Shown: positions 24,565 to 37,975 of the stretch, piece after piece | How the letters are laid out: every line of letters begins with the position of its first letter | Position numbering within the stretch: position 1 is the first letter of the stretch | Made by a program: the position numbers and the translations under genes | Assembly (NCBI GenBank): GCA_037974335.1 | Contig: CM075740.1 | Span: forward strand, 13,723,071-13,787,070 | Source of the DNA: Prionace glauca | Lineage: Eukaryota > Chordata > Chondrichthyes > Carcharhiniformes > Carcharhinidae | DNA: 64,000 bases | Reading direction: 5' to 3' | Notes under the pieces: generated by a model | The model's input: only the letters and a program-made list of their open reading frames with translations | Told to the model about the DNA's origin: nothing | The model's database searches: none

Positions 24565-26315
24565 GAACATAAGAACATAAGAAATAGGAGCAGCAGTAGG
24601 CCATCTAGCTCTTCGAACCTGCCCCGCCATTCAATAAGATCATGGCTGATCTGTCGCTGCTTAGTTCCAATTTCCCGCTTTCTCCCCATAACCCTTAATC
24701 CCCTCTCTTATCAAAAACCCATCAACCCGCGTCTTTAAAATATTTAGCGAGGCAGCCTCCACCACTTCAACGGGCAGAGAATTCCAGAGATTCACCACCC
24801 TTTGAGTGAAGAAGATCCTCCTCAACTCCGTTCTAAACCGCCCCCCTTTTATCTTGAGGCTGTGCCCCCTAGTCCTACAGTCATTTTTGAGCGGGAAGAG
24901 TCTCTCCACCTCTATCTTATCCATCCCATTCATCATCTTATAAGTCTCAAAGAGATCTCCCCTCATTCTTCTAAACTCTAACGATACAAGCCCAGTTTAT
25001 TCAGCCTCTCCTCGTAGCTCAACCCCCTCAACTCCGGTATCAGCCTAGTAAACCTCCTCTGCACTCCCTCCAAGGCCAAAACATCTTTGCGCAGGTGCGG
25101 CGCCCAAAACTGCACACAGTACTCCAGCTGCGGCCTCACCAATGCCCTATACAGCTGCAGCAAGACCTCCCTACTTTTATATTCAATCCCCCTCGCTATG
25201 AAGGCCAGCATCCCATTCGCCTTCCTGACCACCTGCTGCACCTGCAAGCTGGGTTTTTGCGACTCATGCACAAGGACCCCGATGTCCCTCTGCACCGTCG
25301 CCTGCTGCAGTTTTTCGCCCCGTAAGTAATAGTCCTTCCTACTATTCTTCCTACCAAAGTGGACCACCTCACACTTGCCAACATTAAATTCCATTTGCCA
25401 TTTCCTGGCCCATTCGCCCAGCCTATCTAAATCCTTCTGCAGACTCTCCACACCCTCCGCACAATTTGCCGTTCCCCCAATCCTGGTGTCATCAGCAAAT
25501 TTCGACACCCTATACTCGGTTCCCTCCTCCAGATCATCTATATAAATGGTAAAACGCTGAGGCCCCAGCACCGACCCCTGGGGCACTCCACTAGTCACCA
25601 TCCGCCAATCCGAATAGCACCCATTGACCCCCACTCTCTGGCTCCTATTTGACAACCAATCCTCTATCCACGCTAACATCCAACCCCCAACTCCATGTCC
25701 CTCAACCTTCTGCAATAGCTTCTTGTGAGGTACTTTGTCAAACGCCTTCTGAAAATCTAGAAAGACCACATACACCGGCTCTCCTCTATCCACCACCCTA
25801 GACACATCCTCATAGAACTCCAGTAAATTTGTCAGACACGTCTTCCCTTTAATGAAACCGTGCTGCGTCTGCTCTATCAAGCAATTCCCTTCAAGATGCC
25901 TCGCAATTTCCTGCTTAATGACAGGTTCTAACATTTTACCCACCACAGACGTTAAACTAACCGGCCTATAATTCCCCGCCTTTTGCCTGGCACCCTTCTT
26001 AAACAACGGCGTAACATTAGCCGTTTTCCAATCATCCGGCACTTCCCCGGAATCCAACGACGTCTGGAAAATAACCACCAAGGCATCCACTATCACCACC
26101 GCCGTCTCTTTCAGAACCCTCGGATGCATTCCATCCGGTCCTGGGGACTTGTCTACAATCAGCCTCTCCAGTCTGTCGAGCACCGCCTCTCTAGTAACAG
26201 TAATGTCATTAAGACCCTGCAGTCCTACTACCTTTCCATCGCTAACACCCGGCAAATTATTCACGTCCTCCTCCGTGAAGACAGAAACAAAAAAGTTATT
26301 CAATACCTTAGCCAT
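24565..26315 (-). mobile_element. CR1 LINE (cttatgtt tail) inserted in the pseudogene promoter
   Basis: The main frame 26315-24978 (445 codons) starts inside the RT N-terminal side and holds KSPGPDGMHPRVL, NYRPVSLTSVVGKM, FLDFQKAFDKVPH, SGVPQGSVLGP and FADD (25488-25496). One missing base near 24972 shifts the C-terminal part into 24966-24661. The 3' end at 24565 has cttatgttc repeats. It is truncated at 26315, so endonuclease and linker are gone. TTAA is present on both sides (24561 and 26316). It is a close sister of 5067-7390. Confidence 0.93.
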
Positions 26316-26360
26316 TTAAAAAGATTCAAACACCGCAAGACGAATGAATATGAATTACTT

Positions 26361-26368
26361 ATGCAAAT
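26361..26368 (-). promoter_or_regulatory. Octamer of the pseudogene promoter, displaced by a LINE
   Basis: On the minus strand this reads ATTTGCAT. It lies 1.87 kb before the pseudogene ATG, but a 1.75-kb CR1 (24565-26315) occupies the gap. Without the CR1 and one TTAA the octamer would be about 119 bases from the ATG, close to the 124 of the intact gene. The bases just after it (TTTGCATaa) and the TTAA-gagagg string at the insertion point also match the intact promoter. Confidence 0.78.
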
Positions 26369-26759
26369 TTCCTGTCACGTGATATTAGGCCAAAGGTCTC
26401 CATTTCGGTATTGTCTGACATTTGCCGAATGAGCACGTCAGCCATTTTGGAAAAGAAGAAATATAAGTCTCCCAAGGCACAGAATAGCATGTAAAATGCC
26501 TCAATACCCACCCCGCCCTCCACCAAAAAAAAACGGTGCGGCGAAACATAAAAGAGATTAAATGGATCGTGGCTTGATCTCTGGAAGCCTGCAGATTACA
26601 ATAAATAAATGTTGCGGACAGTAAGCTATTTAATCGGTGTAGCGTCCCAGGTTAACACATTAGAGACGAAAAGTGTGATTTGTGATTTCACGCGCACACA
26701 GAGAGGTGTAAGTGAATTGCCAACATATTCCTTATTGGCATCTCGGGATAGATGATGGA
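26369..26759. other. Upstream region of the pseudogene promoter
   Basis: No gene and no further promoter motif recognised up to the GATA repeat. Confidence 0.4.
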
Positions 26760-26996
<237 letters not shown>

Positions 26997-26999
26997 TTC

Positions 27000-28007
27000 T
27001 GAAGTTATTGAATGAGAGACAAGCCCCGAGGAACATTTTATTAACTACCTGGAATGTGACTGAGGTGCCAAAACTGTCCACTCAGCTTTATTCAAGTGTT
27101 GGAAACCCACGGCATTCGCAGTGAATTAAGCCTTGGCAAAATGAAATGCTCCAGGAAACAGAGCTTTTGGCATGATTTTCGTTGTTGGATTTGAGGGGTA
27201 CATTTGTTGTCATGGGGAAGAATGAGTTTGAGAATGTCAATGCATTGGCCAATAAAGGAATGAGCTGAAAGTAGCATTTTTTTAATTCAGATTTCTGATG
27301 AGAGATGACCCTCCTCCCAACACTACCCTCGCCTCCCGCCGCACGACGTTATTACAGAAACCATCGTACAATGTTCCATTCCCTCCTCATTTGAAATAAA
27401 AAATCAAAATCCGGCCAGCAGTTCAAATATTGGCAAAGTTAGCTTGTCACACACCTTCACTCCATGTGTCCTTGAACAATTGTGAGAAGTAACATTTCGA
27501 TTACGCAGCTGAGGCGCGCAGAGGAGAACCAGAAGAAATGAATTAATTACACCGCCTGGAGAGCTGCCGATCGCGGTGCAGATGTCGTTCTGTCAGTATA
27601 AAGAATCCGAGAAGGTTGATCGCAGAAAGAGGGGCATGCAGCCCATGGCATCCATGTCGGTTCTGTAAAGGAGCGATAGAACTGCAATTCCTGTCTTGAT
27701 CTTACTCCACTTTTCGACATATTTCCACCTTTTTGACAGTGATTGTTAAATTCTCTTCCGCTGCCCTTTAATCCAGTTGTCTCCAGATCATTAAGAGTCT
27801 GAACATATTCACCCACCATCACCTCTCTTCTGTTCCTGTTCCGGGATTATTTCAAATGTTTGCTTTCTGGTGATCAAACTTCCCGACAGTTCAATCAACT
27901 TCTACTTTATTTATCCAACACCTTTAAGAACCTATTTATCCAATCTACTATGCGGCTCTAAGGAGAACAACTCCAGGTTCTCTCTTTACATCTAACTGAG
28001 GGTTTTT
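27000..28007. other. Unidentified flank of segmental duplication copy A'
   Basis: 27900-28000 has a weak match to an old minus-strand CR1 (ctaaggagaacaactccagg). The rest shows no gene. Confidence 0.35.
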
Positions 28008-28147
28008 TATCACGAAGGGTGGGGAAGGAGTATTAAAATTTCTCCACCACTGGGAAAATTTCCATGCTGCGGTCAGGTAGTGGAATCAGGAACAGGTAAT
28101 TAAAGTTGTTATGCTGAAAGGGTACTTACTGAAAGGATATGTCAGAG

Positions 28148-28375
28148 GACAGATGTCAGAGGTACGTTCTTTACCCAGAGGGTAGTAAGGGCGTGGAATG
28201 CCCTGCCTGCAGCAGTTGTGGACTCGTCAACTTTAAGGGCATTCAAATGGTCATTGGATAGGCATATGGATAATATTAGAAAGTTTAGGTTAGAGGGTCA
28301 TTAGATAGGTTCCACTGGTCGGCGCAACATCGAGGGCCGAAGGGCCTGCATTGCGTTGTAGTGTTCTATGTTCTA
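28148..28375 (+). mobile_element. Short CR1 3'-end insertion (ttctatg tail)
   Basis: It encodes the CR1 C-terminal FTQRVVRAWNALPAAVV, then tail ggcgcaacatcgagggccga and ttctatgttctat. The site in copy A (near 325) is empty. It matches the 3' end at 48690-49105. Confidence 0.85.
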
Positions 28376-29219
28376 TATCTCAGGACTACGTCATGCAGTG
28401 GAGGCTGTACCCCGAGAGTGAGAGGCTTGAGGCCTTGCCTGTGAGTGGAATGTACAGAGTTGACATCTGCAGTGTGGAGAGAGGGAGAGAGACAGATACT
28501 AGTCCAGCTTAATGCAACAAGACAGCAGGAGTGAGAAAAGAACCACCCGCATTGTGTGTGAGCGGAATCGGAAAAGGATTCGCATAGGGCCAGGACTGCA
28601 GGTTAAAGTTGACTGAAGACGGGACGCAGTTGAAATAAAGACAGAAGGTGCACTTACTTCATGGAGATGTTGAATAGCACCAATGAATGCGTCCGACTGG
28701 AAGCAAAGGAGTAAAACTCTGCGATTAGTGCCAGAGCTTAAGACTGGGAAGAATATAAAAACCGACAAGGATTGACTAATAAAGTAATGACGAAGGAGAA
28801 TTTAGAGTATGAGTGAATGTTAGCTGGACATATTAAATTTCTGCATACTTTTAAAAAGGAAAATGCCACTAAGATAAATGTAGTTACTCTTCAGAAGGAG
28901 TATCTGAAATTCATAATACGAAATGAAGAAATGGCGGCAGAATTGATATATTTTCTCTGCCTCCCTGTAGAATACATAATTAATATGCCAGAACGACTTG
29001 CAGGTGAAGAGGGAGAAAGGTGCGAGGAACATAAAGCAATTATAACCTCCAGGTCAATGCTACTGAGAAAACGATCAGAACTAAAGGCTGTAAAGTCGTT
29101 AGAACATGATGGAGCTGGGTAAGATACCCTGACGGAGAGTGGATGCAGACCTGATGGGCCGACTGGCCTCCTTGTGCGTTGTAGTGATTTTATAACTCCG
29201 TGAGATCGGGAATAGCATA

Positions 29220-30600
29220 TCTAACTCGTATATTCAAGAAAGGAAAAAGACAGAAAACAAGAAACTACAAGTCAATTAGTCTTACATCTGTCAGAAGATA
29301 AATTCTAGAATCTATTACTAGAAGCATGGCACTTGCAGTTATGCAGAGCCAATATAGTTTTGTACAATTGAATCCATACTTTTACTAATTTGTTATACTT
29401 ACTTGACCAACTTATTAGTTACGTGGCTAAAAAGGAACCTTTAGAGATGGATTTCCAAAAAGTATTTCCTAAAATACCGCTTCGAAGACACATTATGAAA
29501 AGCCAAATAGGAGCTCATTGTGTATGGCGCAATATTTATCACGAATCGAGGATTGGTTGGCTTACAGAAACAGAGGTGGGGTAATTGAACCATTTTTTTT
29601 GGAAGGTGGGAAACTGTAGCCGATAGTGTATCACACGGATTACATCTGAGGCCTCAACTATTTTCAATTTATAGAAACGTCATGGATGACGGGACGGATT
29701 GATTGCAAATGTTTCTCACGACATTAATACAGGGGGGAAAGAAAATTGTGAGGTTAGCATAAATAGTATACAAAGGTATTTAGATTGGCTGCATGAGTGG
29801 GGAAAAAAACAGGTGGAGTATAATGTGGTGAAATGCGAATTGGTCCACTTTGGCCGGAAGAATGGAAAGCAGCAAATTATTCACACGGAGATGAGAGTGC
29901 AAAGATCTGCAGCACTGGGGGATCTGGGTGCCCTGCAACTTGATTCACAAAACTTTAGCGTGAAGATATAAGTGATTAGGAAAGCAAATGCAATGTTAAC
30001 ACCAATTGCAAATAGAATACAATATAAAAGTAGGAATGATTCGCTACAAATGTGGCGTGCTTTGGTGTGAGCACATCTGACGTACTTTCCCGTGGCCCGC
30101 GTACCTCAGAACGGATAAATAGCATCAGCAACGGAGCAAGGTTCACCCATCAGATGAAAGGACTCCCTATTGTGGAGTCCAAAAGGCGTAGACAAAGGTC
30201 ATAGGTCTGAGAGGGCACTCGCAATGTTAAAATGGCGGCGCGGGCTCGTTGGGCCGAAGAGCCTGTTTCCCGTGCTGTGTTGTTCGTTTTTCTTTGTTCT
30301 TTGAAAGGGATATCATATAGGGAAAGGTTGGACAGGTTGGATCTGTACCCATTGGAGTTTCGAAAAATTAGAGGTGATCCTACTGAAACTCCTACTATCC
30401 GGAGGGGAACTGAGATGGTGAATGCTGAGGAAGTGCCTCCCCTCTAAAGAGACTAGAAGGAGGAGACATGAGTTAAAATAAGAGGTTTTCCAATTGAGAT
30501 GGAGATAAAGAGAATTTCTGAGAGCCATTAACGGGTGGAACTCCCTTTACTAGGAATATCCATCGTGAATGGTGGTGGATAATTAAGCAACTCACTGGAG
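29220..30600 (+). mobile_element. Old CR1 LINE remnant, duplicate of 1170-2400
   Basis: Second copy of the remnant, with TNLLYLLDQLISYVAKKEP and, near 30320, RERLDRLDLYPLEFRKIRGD. It is interrupted by a short younger CR1 tail (30157-30303) between repeated tgaaagg strings. Confidence 0.75.
30157..30303 (+). mobile_element. Short CR1 3'-end insertion
   Basis: It contains ggcggcgcgggctcgttggg and ends in a ttctttg run, exactly as the young CR1 copies at 15.2 and 44.8 kb do. The string tgaaagg flanks it on both sides, and the site in copy A (near 2085-2095) is empty. Confidence 0.8.
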
Positions 30601-30619
30601 GCGAAGACATCAAAAATTT

Positions 30620-32215
30620 TCCCATCCTGACTGATCAGTGAGAAAGATCAGGCTAACGCATTCGCAACAATCTTCAAAGGTGTGCCAAGTGGATGAACCA
30701 TCTTGGCCTTCTACGGAAGCGGTCAGCATCACTGATGTCAATCTTCAGCCAAATCAATTCGCTCCACGTGATATCAAGAAATGGTCGAAAGCATTGGATA
30801 TTGCAAGGCTTTGGGCCTTAACAATATTCTGTCGACAGTCCTGACGACTTGTACTCCAGACAATGCGGCACCGCCAGTCAAGTTGTTTCAGTACAGCTGT
30901 AACACTGACATCTACGCGGCATTGCAGAAAATTACGCGGTTATGTCCTCTTGTCAAAAAGAAGGGCAACTCCAAATGCATTCATTAGCCATCAGGCCACT
31001 CCAAATCATCAGTAAATTGATGGAAGGGGCTATTAACAGCGCAATCAAACTGCAGGAATTTAGCAAGAACCTACTCATCGACACATAGTTTGGATTCCGC
31101 CAGTCACTCAGCGCCTGAATTCATCACAGCCTTGGGTCAAACATGGACAAGAGTAATTGAATGTCAAATGTGTAGTGACTGCCTTTGACGTCAAGACAAC
31201 ACGTGTGGAATTAAGGAGCCCGAGCAATATTGGAGTCAATGAGAATCAGGGGGAAAACTCTACACTTGTTGGAATCATACCTGGCACAAAGGGAGAGTTG
31301 TGTGGTGGTTGGAGCTCAATCGTCTAATTTGCAAACTTCACTGCAGGAATTTCTCAAGATAATGTCCGAAGCCCAACCATCTTTCTCTGCTGGGATGACT
31401 TTCCTTGCATCATAATGTCAGCAGTGGGGATGATCACACAGTGTACAGTACCATTCCCGCATCCTCAGAGATTGAAGCCATCCAGGTCCAAATGCATTAG
31501 TTTCCTGGACAATATCCAAGCTTAGGTTGGCAAGTGGCAAGTAATCTTCCTGACAAAGTAGCGCCAGGAAGTGACCATCTCCAACAACAGAGAATCAATC
31601 TAACGATTGTCCCTTGACATTCAATGGTATTGCCTTCACTATCGACACCCTGAGGGCGACCATTGACCAGAAACTGAACTGATCTTGACATTTAAGTATG
31701 GTGGCTGCAACAGCAGGTCAGAGGGTATGAATCCTGTCATAAGCATTTGTCATCCTGACTCGCCAAACCTGTCCACCATCTTCGAGGCACAAGGCAGAAA
31801 TGTGATGGAATATTTGCACTAGCCAGGAGAGTGCAGCTTCTATAACTTTCAAGAAGCTCACACCATCCCGGACAAAACTTGACTGGCACCTCTTCCACAA
31901 ACTGCCTCCGTCACGATGAACAGTAACAGTAGTGTGTACCATCTGCACGATGCACTGCAAAACACCACAGCTGCTCCATCGGCAGCATCTTACAAAAATT
32001 ACACCTCTGCCGTCCAGAAGGACAAAGGCAGCGGACACATGGGAACACCACCACCTTAGCGTTTTCCCTCAAGTCATTCGTAATCTGACATGGGGATATA
32101 TTGCTTACCTAGACCACAGGGGCTGCGCTGATTCAACAAAGCAGTTCACTACCATCATCTCGAGGGCCATTAGCGGTGAGGAATAAATGCTGGTCTTCCC
32201 AACGATGCCCACATC
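30620..32215 (+). mobile_element. Decayed non-CR1 LINE, duplicate of 2450-3950
   Basis: Same order of broken RT motifs as copy A, including ESYLAQRESCVVVGAQSSNL near 31270-31330. It has the same 3' tail ending near gaataaatgctggtcttccc. Confidence 0.6.
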
Positions 32216-32879
32216 CCATTACAAAATGCAGAATTCGATAGATTCCTGATTAAAAAGGAACCGATAGAGTATAGAGGCAGACAGGAATGTGGAGTCGAGC
32301 CCACGACCACATCAGCCATGAACTTAGGCCTAATCTTCCTTTCAATTGGCATGATCGCAGGATTCATATTTGCATCCTTTTTGTCCACTTTTATCCAATC
32401 AAATTTCTGAACCTTCGGATCCACTAGTGTAACACTGGCAGTATTATCTTTAGTGAATGACGCAGGAAAGGAAGTGATCGTGAAACATTTGGTGATATTG
32501 GGTTCTTACTGCTTCTAATCAGTTGGATTTTCTGATGTTATGGACATTCACCACAGAAAAGGGGAACTCATTCAACATCCGAATTAATTGACAATACCTT
32601 CAAAGAATATTCTGAAAATGACTTTCAGGTCCGAATCCCTAATTTCCAAGTGACCATCTATTTTGCCAGGAATTGATATTTTGAGATATTTTAACCACAA
32701 ATAACCTTCATGTAATGACACGGTCCTTCGTATACCAAGTGCAATATTGCCATCTGCTGGTTTAGCCGCAAAAGCGCATTCTTTGGAATTCGTTCTGGAC
32801 TTCTTTCACCTATTGTGCGTATTCCAATAGAAAGCAGGGAATGAAATGACAAATTGAAACATAAAACCCTGGATAAAAC

Positions 32880-33455
32880 ATAAAACCCTTTACAGGACCC
32901 TCGTCAGGCCTCATTTGGAGTACTGTGCGCAGTTCTGGTCGCCTCACTATAGGAAAGACGTAGAAGCTATTGAAAGGGTGCAGAGGAGATTTACAAGGAT
33001 GTTGCCTGGACTGGGAGGCATGCCTTATGAAGATAGGTTGAGGGAGCTGGGACTCTTTTCCCTGGAGAGGCGAAGGTTGAGAGGCGACCTGATAGAAGTT
33101 TATAAAATGTTGAGAGGAATAGATAGGGTGGACTCTCAGAGGCTATTTCCCCGGGTTGAAATGGTCGCTACGAGAGGACACAGATTTAAGGTGCGGGGAG
33201 GGAAGTACAGAGGTGATGTTAGGGGTAAGTTTTTCACTCAGAGGGTAGTGAGTGATTGGAATCGGCTGCCGTCGTCGGTGGTGGAGGCGAACTCGCTGGG
33301 GTCTTTTAAAAGACTTCTGGATGAGTATATGGGGTTTAATGGGATTGGGGGTTATAGATAGGTCTATAGATTGGTGGGGTTGATGCGATCGGCGCAACTC
33401 GAGGGCCGAAGGGCCTGTTTGTGCTGTAATGTTCTATGTTCTATGTTGTTCTAAA
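32880..33455 (+). mobile_element. CR1 3' end (ttctatg tail) in duplication copy A'
   Basis: An open 148-codon frame (32915-33361) is the CR1 RT C-terminal domain (YCAQFWSPHYRKDVE, RRFTRMLPGLGG, FFTQRVVSDWNRLPSSVV). The tail ends ttctatgttctatgttgttc. The equivalent site in copy A (near 4600) has no insertion. Strongly 5'-truncated. Confidence 0.9.
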
Positions 33456-33904
33456 TTCAGGAGATCTGGTGGCGCTTGTGTATAAAAGTTATTCATACTG
33501 CTGTCTTCGGTGAAACAGTGTTCAGTCTCTAATAAATTAAGCGTAAATCCCATCAGTACCTTTATGATGCATTTCAAACGTTTCGAAAACAGGTGCAGGC
33601 GCAGCCTCAAACAAGGAAGCAGGACTAACACTGTAAAGCATGACGGATGCTGTAGTCCGGTGACTAATTATCGGATTAAGATTGTAGATTCCTGGAACAA
33701 GCAATGATTCTAACTCCCACCATGGTATCTGGCAATAAATTTTGAACAAAAGTAGTTATAATAATGCTAACCATGAAACCACTGAATTGCTGAAAAAAGC
33801 ATTCGCTTCATTAACATCATTCTGTGCAGGAAATCTGCCATCCTTACTGAGTACATATGTGACCCCTCGTTTTTCGTAGCGAGAAAGGTACAGAAGTCTG
33901 AGGA

Positions 33905-34137
33905 AAGGTACCAACCAACTTAAGAACAGTTTCTTCCCTGGTGCCCTCAGACTTTTGAATGGACGTACCTTGCATTAAATTGATGCTTCGCTACACCCTA
34001 GCTATGAGTGTCACACTACATCCTGAACTCTCTCTTTTCCTTCTCTATGAATTGTATTCTTTGTAGGTATATCATATAAGAAACAATACTTGTCCCTGTA
34101 TGTTATTATATAAGACAATAATAAATCAAATCAAAGA
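33905..34137 (+). mobile_element. L2-like LINE 3' tail, duplicate copy
   Basis: Partner of 7795-8037 (accaaccaacttaagaacag, aataaatcaaatcaaa). Confidence 0.7.
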
Positions 34138-34249
34138 CATTTGTGCTATGAGGGAAATATTTGCATAATACATGACCAGCCACGTTAGTGACACGTTGTT
34201 AGCAGTGGTGTAACCTAGCAGAAAGCAAGAACACAACTGGTGCCGTGCT

Positions 34250-35125
34250 GAATACATACCATTTTTAATTTAATCGTAAAGAGTAGAGGCCACAGCATTG
34301 ATCACTGTAGCACAGCAACCCTTACATCTTGCTAATCAGAAAATTGTCCCTTTTGCCCACTCTCGGTTTCGTGTTCGCTCGCAAATTTTCTGTCCATGGC
34401 CACACAAGATAAACTCTCCTTTCCCGCAATACCCTTTGCTGTCACATCTTATTAAATGCTTACTGAAAATCACAGTACATTCCCCTGCTCCCCTTTATCC
34501 ACAGCACGTTACTTCTTCAAATCACTCCAGTAAATTGGCTGAACATATTCCCTTTGACAAAACTGTGTTGGCCCTATCTGAATATCGTGATTTTACTGAT
34601 GTACCCTGCTGCCAAATCTTTAATAATCGCTGCTAGTAGTTTCCGTATATGTCACATGTTCAGCTAACTGGTGTTGTGCAGCTAACATATGTTGTTTCCT
34701 GCTAATGTCTCTTTTTCCTATTGCATTAAGGGGATACATTCTCTGTTTTCCAATCTAATGGATGCTTCACAGAAACTGGGAAAACTTGGAACATTAAAAT
34801 CAACCCATCAATTTTCTCATTCGTCACTTCCTTTAAGACGCTCAGGATCTGAGGACCTAACAGCCCACGTCTTCAACAGCTTTCTTAATGTCATTTCCCT
34901 GATGATTCTAATTTTCTTGAGCCCTCCTCTTTCATTTTCTGCTCTGCAGCTACTTCTGTGATACTATCTGTATCCTCTGCAGTGAAGAATAAGGCAAAAT
35001 GCCTGTTCTCTTCATCTGAAATCTTTTTGTTTGCTACAAATTCTCCAGACTCAACTTCTATCGGACTCTCGTCCTCTCTATTAATGGTTTTCTTTTTCAT
35101 CATTTAACTGTACAACTTTAAGTTA
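34250..35125 (-). mobile_element. Old CR1 remnant, duplicate of 8350-9400
   Basis: Same decayed minus-strand RT segment in copy A' without the short tail insertion. Confidence 0.65.
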
Positions 35126-36357
35126 ATGTATTGGTGTCACGAGTAGGCATACATTAACACTGCAATAAAATTAATGTGAAATCCCCCAGTCACTGCCCTC
35201 CGGCACCTGTTCAGGTACACTGAAGGAGAAACAGCAATGCTAAGCACTGTGCCAAAGTCCCAAAGGCAAGAAATAACTAAAAAAAAACAGAGTATTTGGG
35301 AAACAAATCAGCTGGTCTGGAAGCATCTGTGGAGACAGAAACAGAGTGAAAATTGAGCCTCCAAAAGTGCCAGATGACAATATGGGCAATGAGTTTTGTT
35401 GACCTGAATGAGTACAGGAAACCGCTCCAATTATAACTTAAAGATGAAAATTGGATAGATTCTTGAAATCGATATCTGCATGAAATGCTAATCGAGCACT
35501 GGAGTGCGATTACTTGGATAGCTCATTCAAAGAGTACAGTGGGTCAATGGTATTTTGAGCTGTATGCTTCTGTGAAATGGTTGGGAACTGAGCTCAATAT
35601 AATTTACTAAGTCATTTTTCAATTATGTTTCCGTTTGGAGGGAACCAGCTGTTTATTCATTCTATGTACACATAATTTTCTTTACTTGGTGACATAAAAT
35701 TGCATAGTCAGTTGTTATGATCAGAATTGTCAAAGTTTAAATGATGACAGAGCAACTTCAGAAGTCTCTTCTCAACGTCAATAGAAATTACGTATGAAGC
35801 TAAACAATTGAAAAATTATGGCGAGAAAGCGTCTTGGGTTAACTGGCCCTCGTCAATTCTCTTTGCTTCTATCCTAAACAATTGTCCACTGATCCTAAGT
35901 CTAAGCCCCGTATCCTGGATTTCACAGCAGGGCAAACATCCGGCTGGTTCTTCAGTTGCAAGGGCAGGGTCTTTCGGATAGTCGGTTTGTCTGCTCCTCC
36001 AATTCGATTCCCCACTCATTCTGTGCGCCCCTCAGTCATTGGACAGATGGTAGGAGCAGATATCAGCCTTACCCTTACCCACCTCTTTGGTCACCTTTTC
36101 AAAAAACAGGGACTGATCCTGGCTGAGTAGAGGAGGTCATTCATTCTCTACCTACACTTGCACTTCTCTGTGCAGTGTGTTGGCACTAAAGAGAGCTGCC
36201 ACCGCAGTTCATGCCATGCTGGTGAACATGCTAGAGGGCCGCCTCGTTGTCTTTGTTTTTGGGCTCTCACCTGCACCCCTTCAGCATTTTGCCCTGCTCC
36301 GGGTTTGAAAACTTTGGTGCTGCCTTCCCGGCAGTCATCCTCTGCTTTGGACTTAGA
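35126..36357. other. End of duplication copy A' and unidentified flank
   Basis: Up to 36068 this matches 9400-9957 of copy A. Beyond that, 36069-36357 shows no recognisable gene. Confidence 0.4.
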
Positions 36358-37090
36358 ATTTGATTTGATTTATTATTTGTCACATGTATTAACTTACAGT
36401 AAAAATTGTTTCTTGCGCGCTATACAGACAAAACATACTGTTCATAGAGGAGGAAGCGACAGAGTACAAAATGTAGTGACATAGTCATAACTAGAGTGTA
36501 GAAAAAGAACAACTTTATGCAAGTAAGTCCATTCAAAAGGCTGACAGCAGCAGGGATGAAGCTATTTTTGAGTCAATTGATACGTGATGTCAAACTTTTG
36601 TATCTCTTTCCCCAAGGAAGAAGGTGGATGAGAGAACGTCCGGGACGTGTGCGGTCCTTAACTATGCTGGCTGCTTTGCCGAGACAGAGGGAAGTGTAGA
36701 CAGAGTCAGTGGATGGGAGGCTAATTTGTATGATGGATTGGGCTATATTCATGACCTTTTGTAGCCATAACAAACTGTGTTAGAACCAGAAAGAATGCTT
36801 TCTATGGTGCATCTGTAAAAGTTAGTGGGAGTCGTAGATGACATGCCAAATTTCCTTAGTCTTCTGCGAAAATAGAGGCGGTGGTGGGCTTTCTCAACTG
36901 TAGTGTCAGCCTGCGGGGACCAGGACAGGTTGTTGGTGATCTGCATACCTAAAAACGTAAAGCTCTCGACCCTTTCAACTTCGTCCTGATTGATGTAGAC
37001 AGGGGCACGTTCTCCTTTACGCTTCCTGAAGTCACTGACAATTTCGTTCGTTTTGTTGACATTGAGAACAGGTTCTGGGCAGAGGTTAAA
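36358..37090 (-). mobile_element. L2-like LINE, 3' part
   Basis: On the minus strand, two frames carry the C-terminal end of an L2-type RT: QITNNLSWSPQADTTVEKAH and RLYFRRRLRKFG near 36946-36850, then SLIHLLPWGKRYKSL near 36640-36590. The 3' end near 36360 is the aatca-type tail. The endonuclease and RT core are missing. Confidence 0.8.
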
Positions 37091-37289
37091 GTGGAGCTTC
37101 CCAGTAATTCAAGCAGTCAGCCTGAGGGCAGCACGGCGAGTTAGAGTCCATCCGTGCAGCGATTGGTTCATGTTCTAAAGCTGAAGGTACGGCAGGAAAA
37201 CAGACACCGCCACTGGTGGGGAACAGTCCAGTTTTCCCGCCGGACTGGACATTTGTCTAAAATTTTGAAAATACCGCCTGGCGTCTGGG

Positions 37290-37975
37290 GTATTGTATAC
37301 AGTTTTGGTCTGCGCAAGTGAAAACCGTTTAATGGCGTCAGAATCAGCTCAGCAAATATTCATTCGACAGATGAAAGGGCAATCTGATTTGGAAAGGTTT
37401 TAGAGATAGGGCCTTTATCTCTTAGTGTTTAGATGAGTCTTAGAATTATAGAATCCCTACAGTGCAGAATAAGTCCATTCAGTCTATCGAATCTACACCA
37501 CCCATAATTCCACATAGGCCCTACTCCCGTAACCACATATATTTACGTTGCTAATCCTATGACACAAGGGGCTGTTGGCCAATGAACCTAACCCACACAT
37601 CTTTGGACTGTGGGAGGAAACTGGAGCACTCGGGAAATTCACGCAGACACGTTGACAGGGAGTCAAATTGAAACATATAAGGTCCTGAGGGGAATTGACG
37701 GAGGGCTGTTGAGATCCCTTGTGGGAGAGACTGGAACAAGGAGACATAGCTTTGAAGGAAGAAATCTTCTATATAAGTGGGTATGGAAAAATTCGTTCGC
37801 TCAGTGCTTCGTTTGTCTTTCGAATTGTTTGCCCAAAAAACAAGGTCACTGAACATTTTTAAGACAATTAGACTGATTCTTGGCTGCCACGTTTACTTAA
37901 GGGCATATGGGGGCAGACGGGAACGTGGATTAAAGACCACGATCAAATGAGCCATGATCTTACAAAATAGCCGAA
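37290..37975 (+). mobile_element. Old CR1 C-terminal remnant with a SINE in it
   Basis: Traces of CR1 RT C-end lie on both sides of the SINE at 37437-37660: VYSFGL near 37300, then IETYKVLRGIDGG and TRRHSFEGRN near 37665-37770. Confidence 0.6.
37437..37660 (-). mobile_element. 5'-truncated HE1-like SINE inside an old CR1
   Basis: Minus-strand core and tail of the same SINE family as 18700-19048 (tttggactgtgggaggaaac on plus); the tRNA head is missing. It interrupts a CR1 C-terminal fragment that is visible on both sides. Confidence 0.75.

Larger units (their letters stand above)
28008..36068 (+). repeat. Segmental duplication, copy A'
   Basis: Direct-orientation partner of 181-9957. Private insertions are CR1 3' ends at 28148-28375, about 30157-30303, and 32880-33455. 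It lies between the two head-to-head light-chain genes, whereas copy A lies downstream of the pseudogene. Confidence 0.85.
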
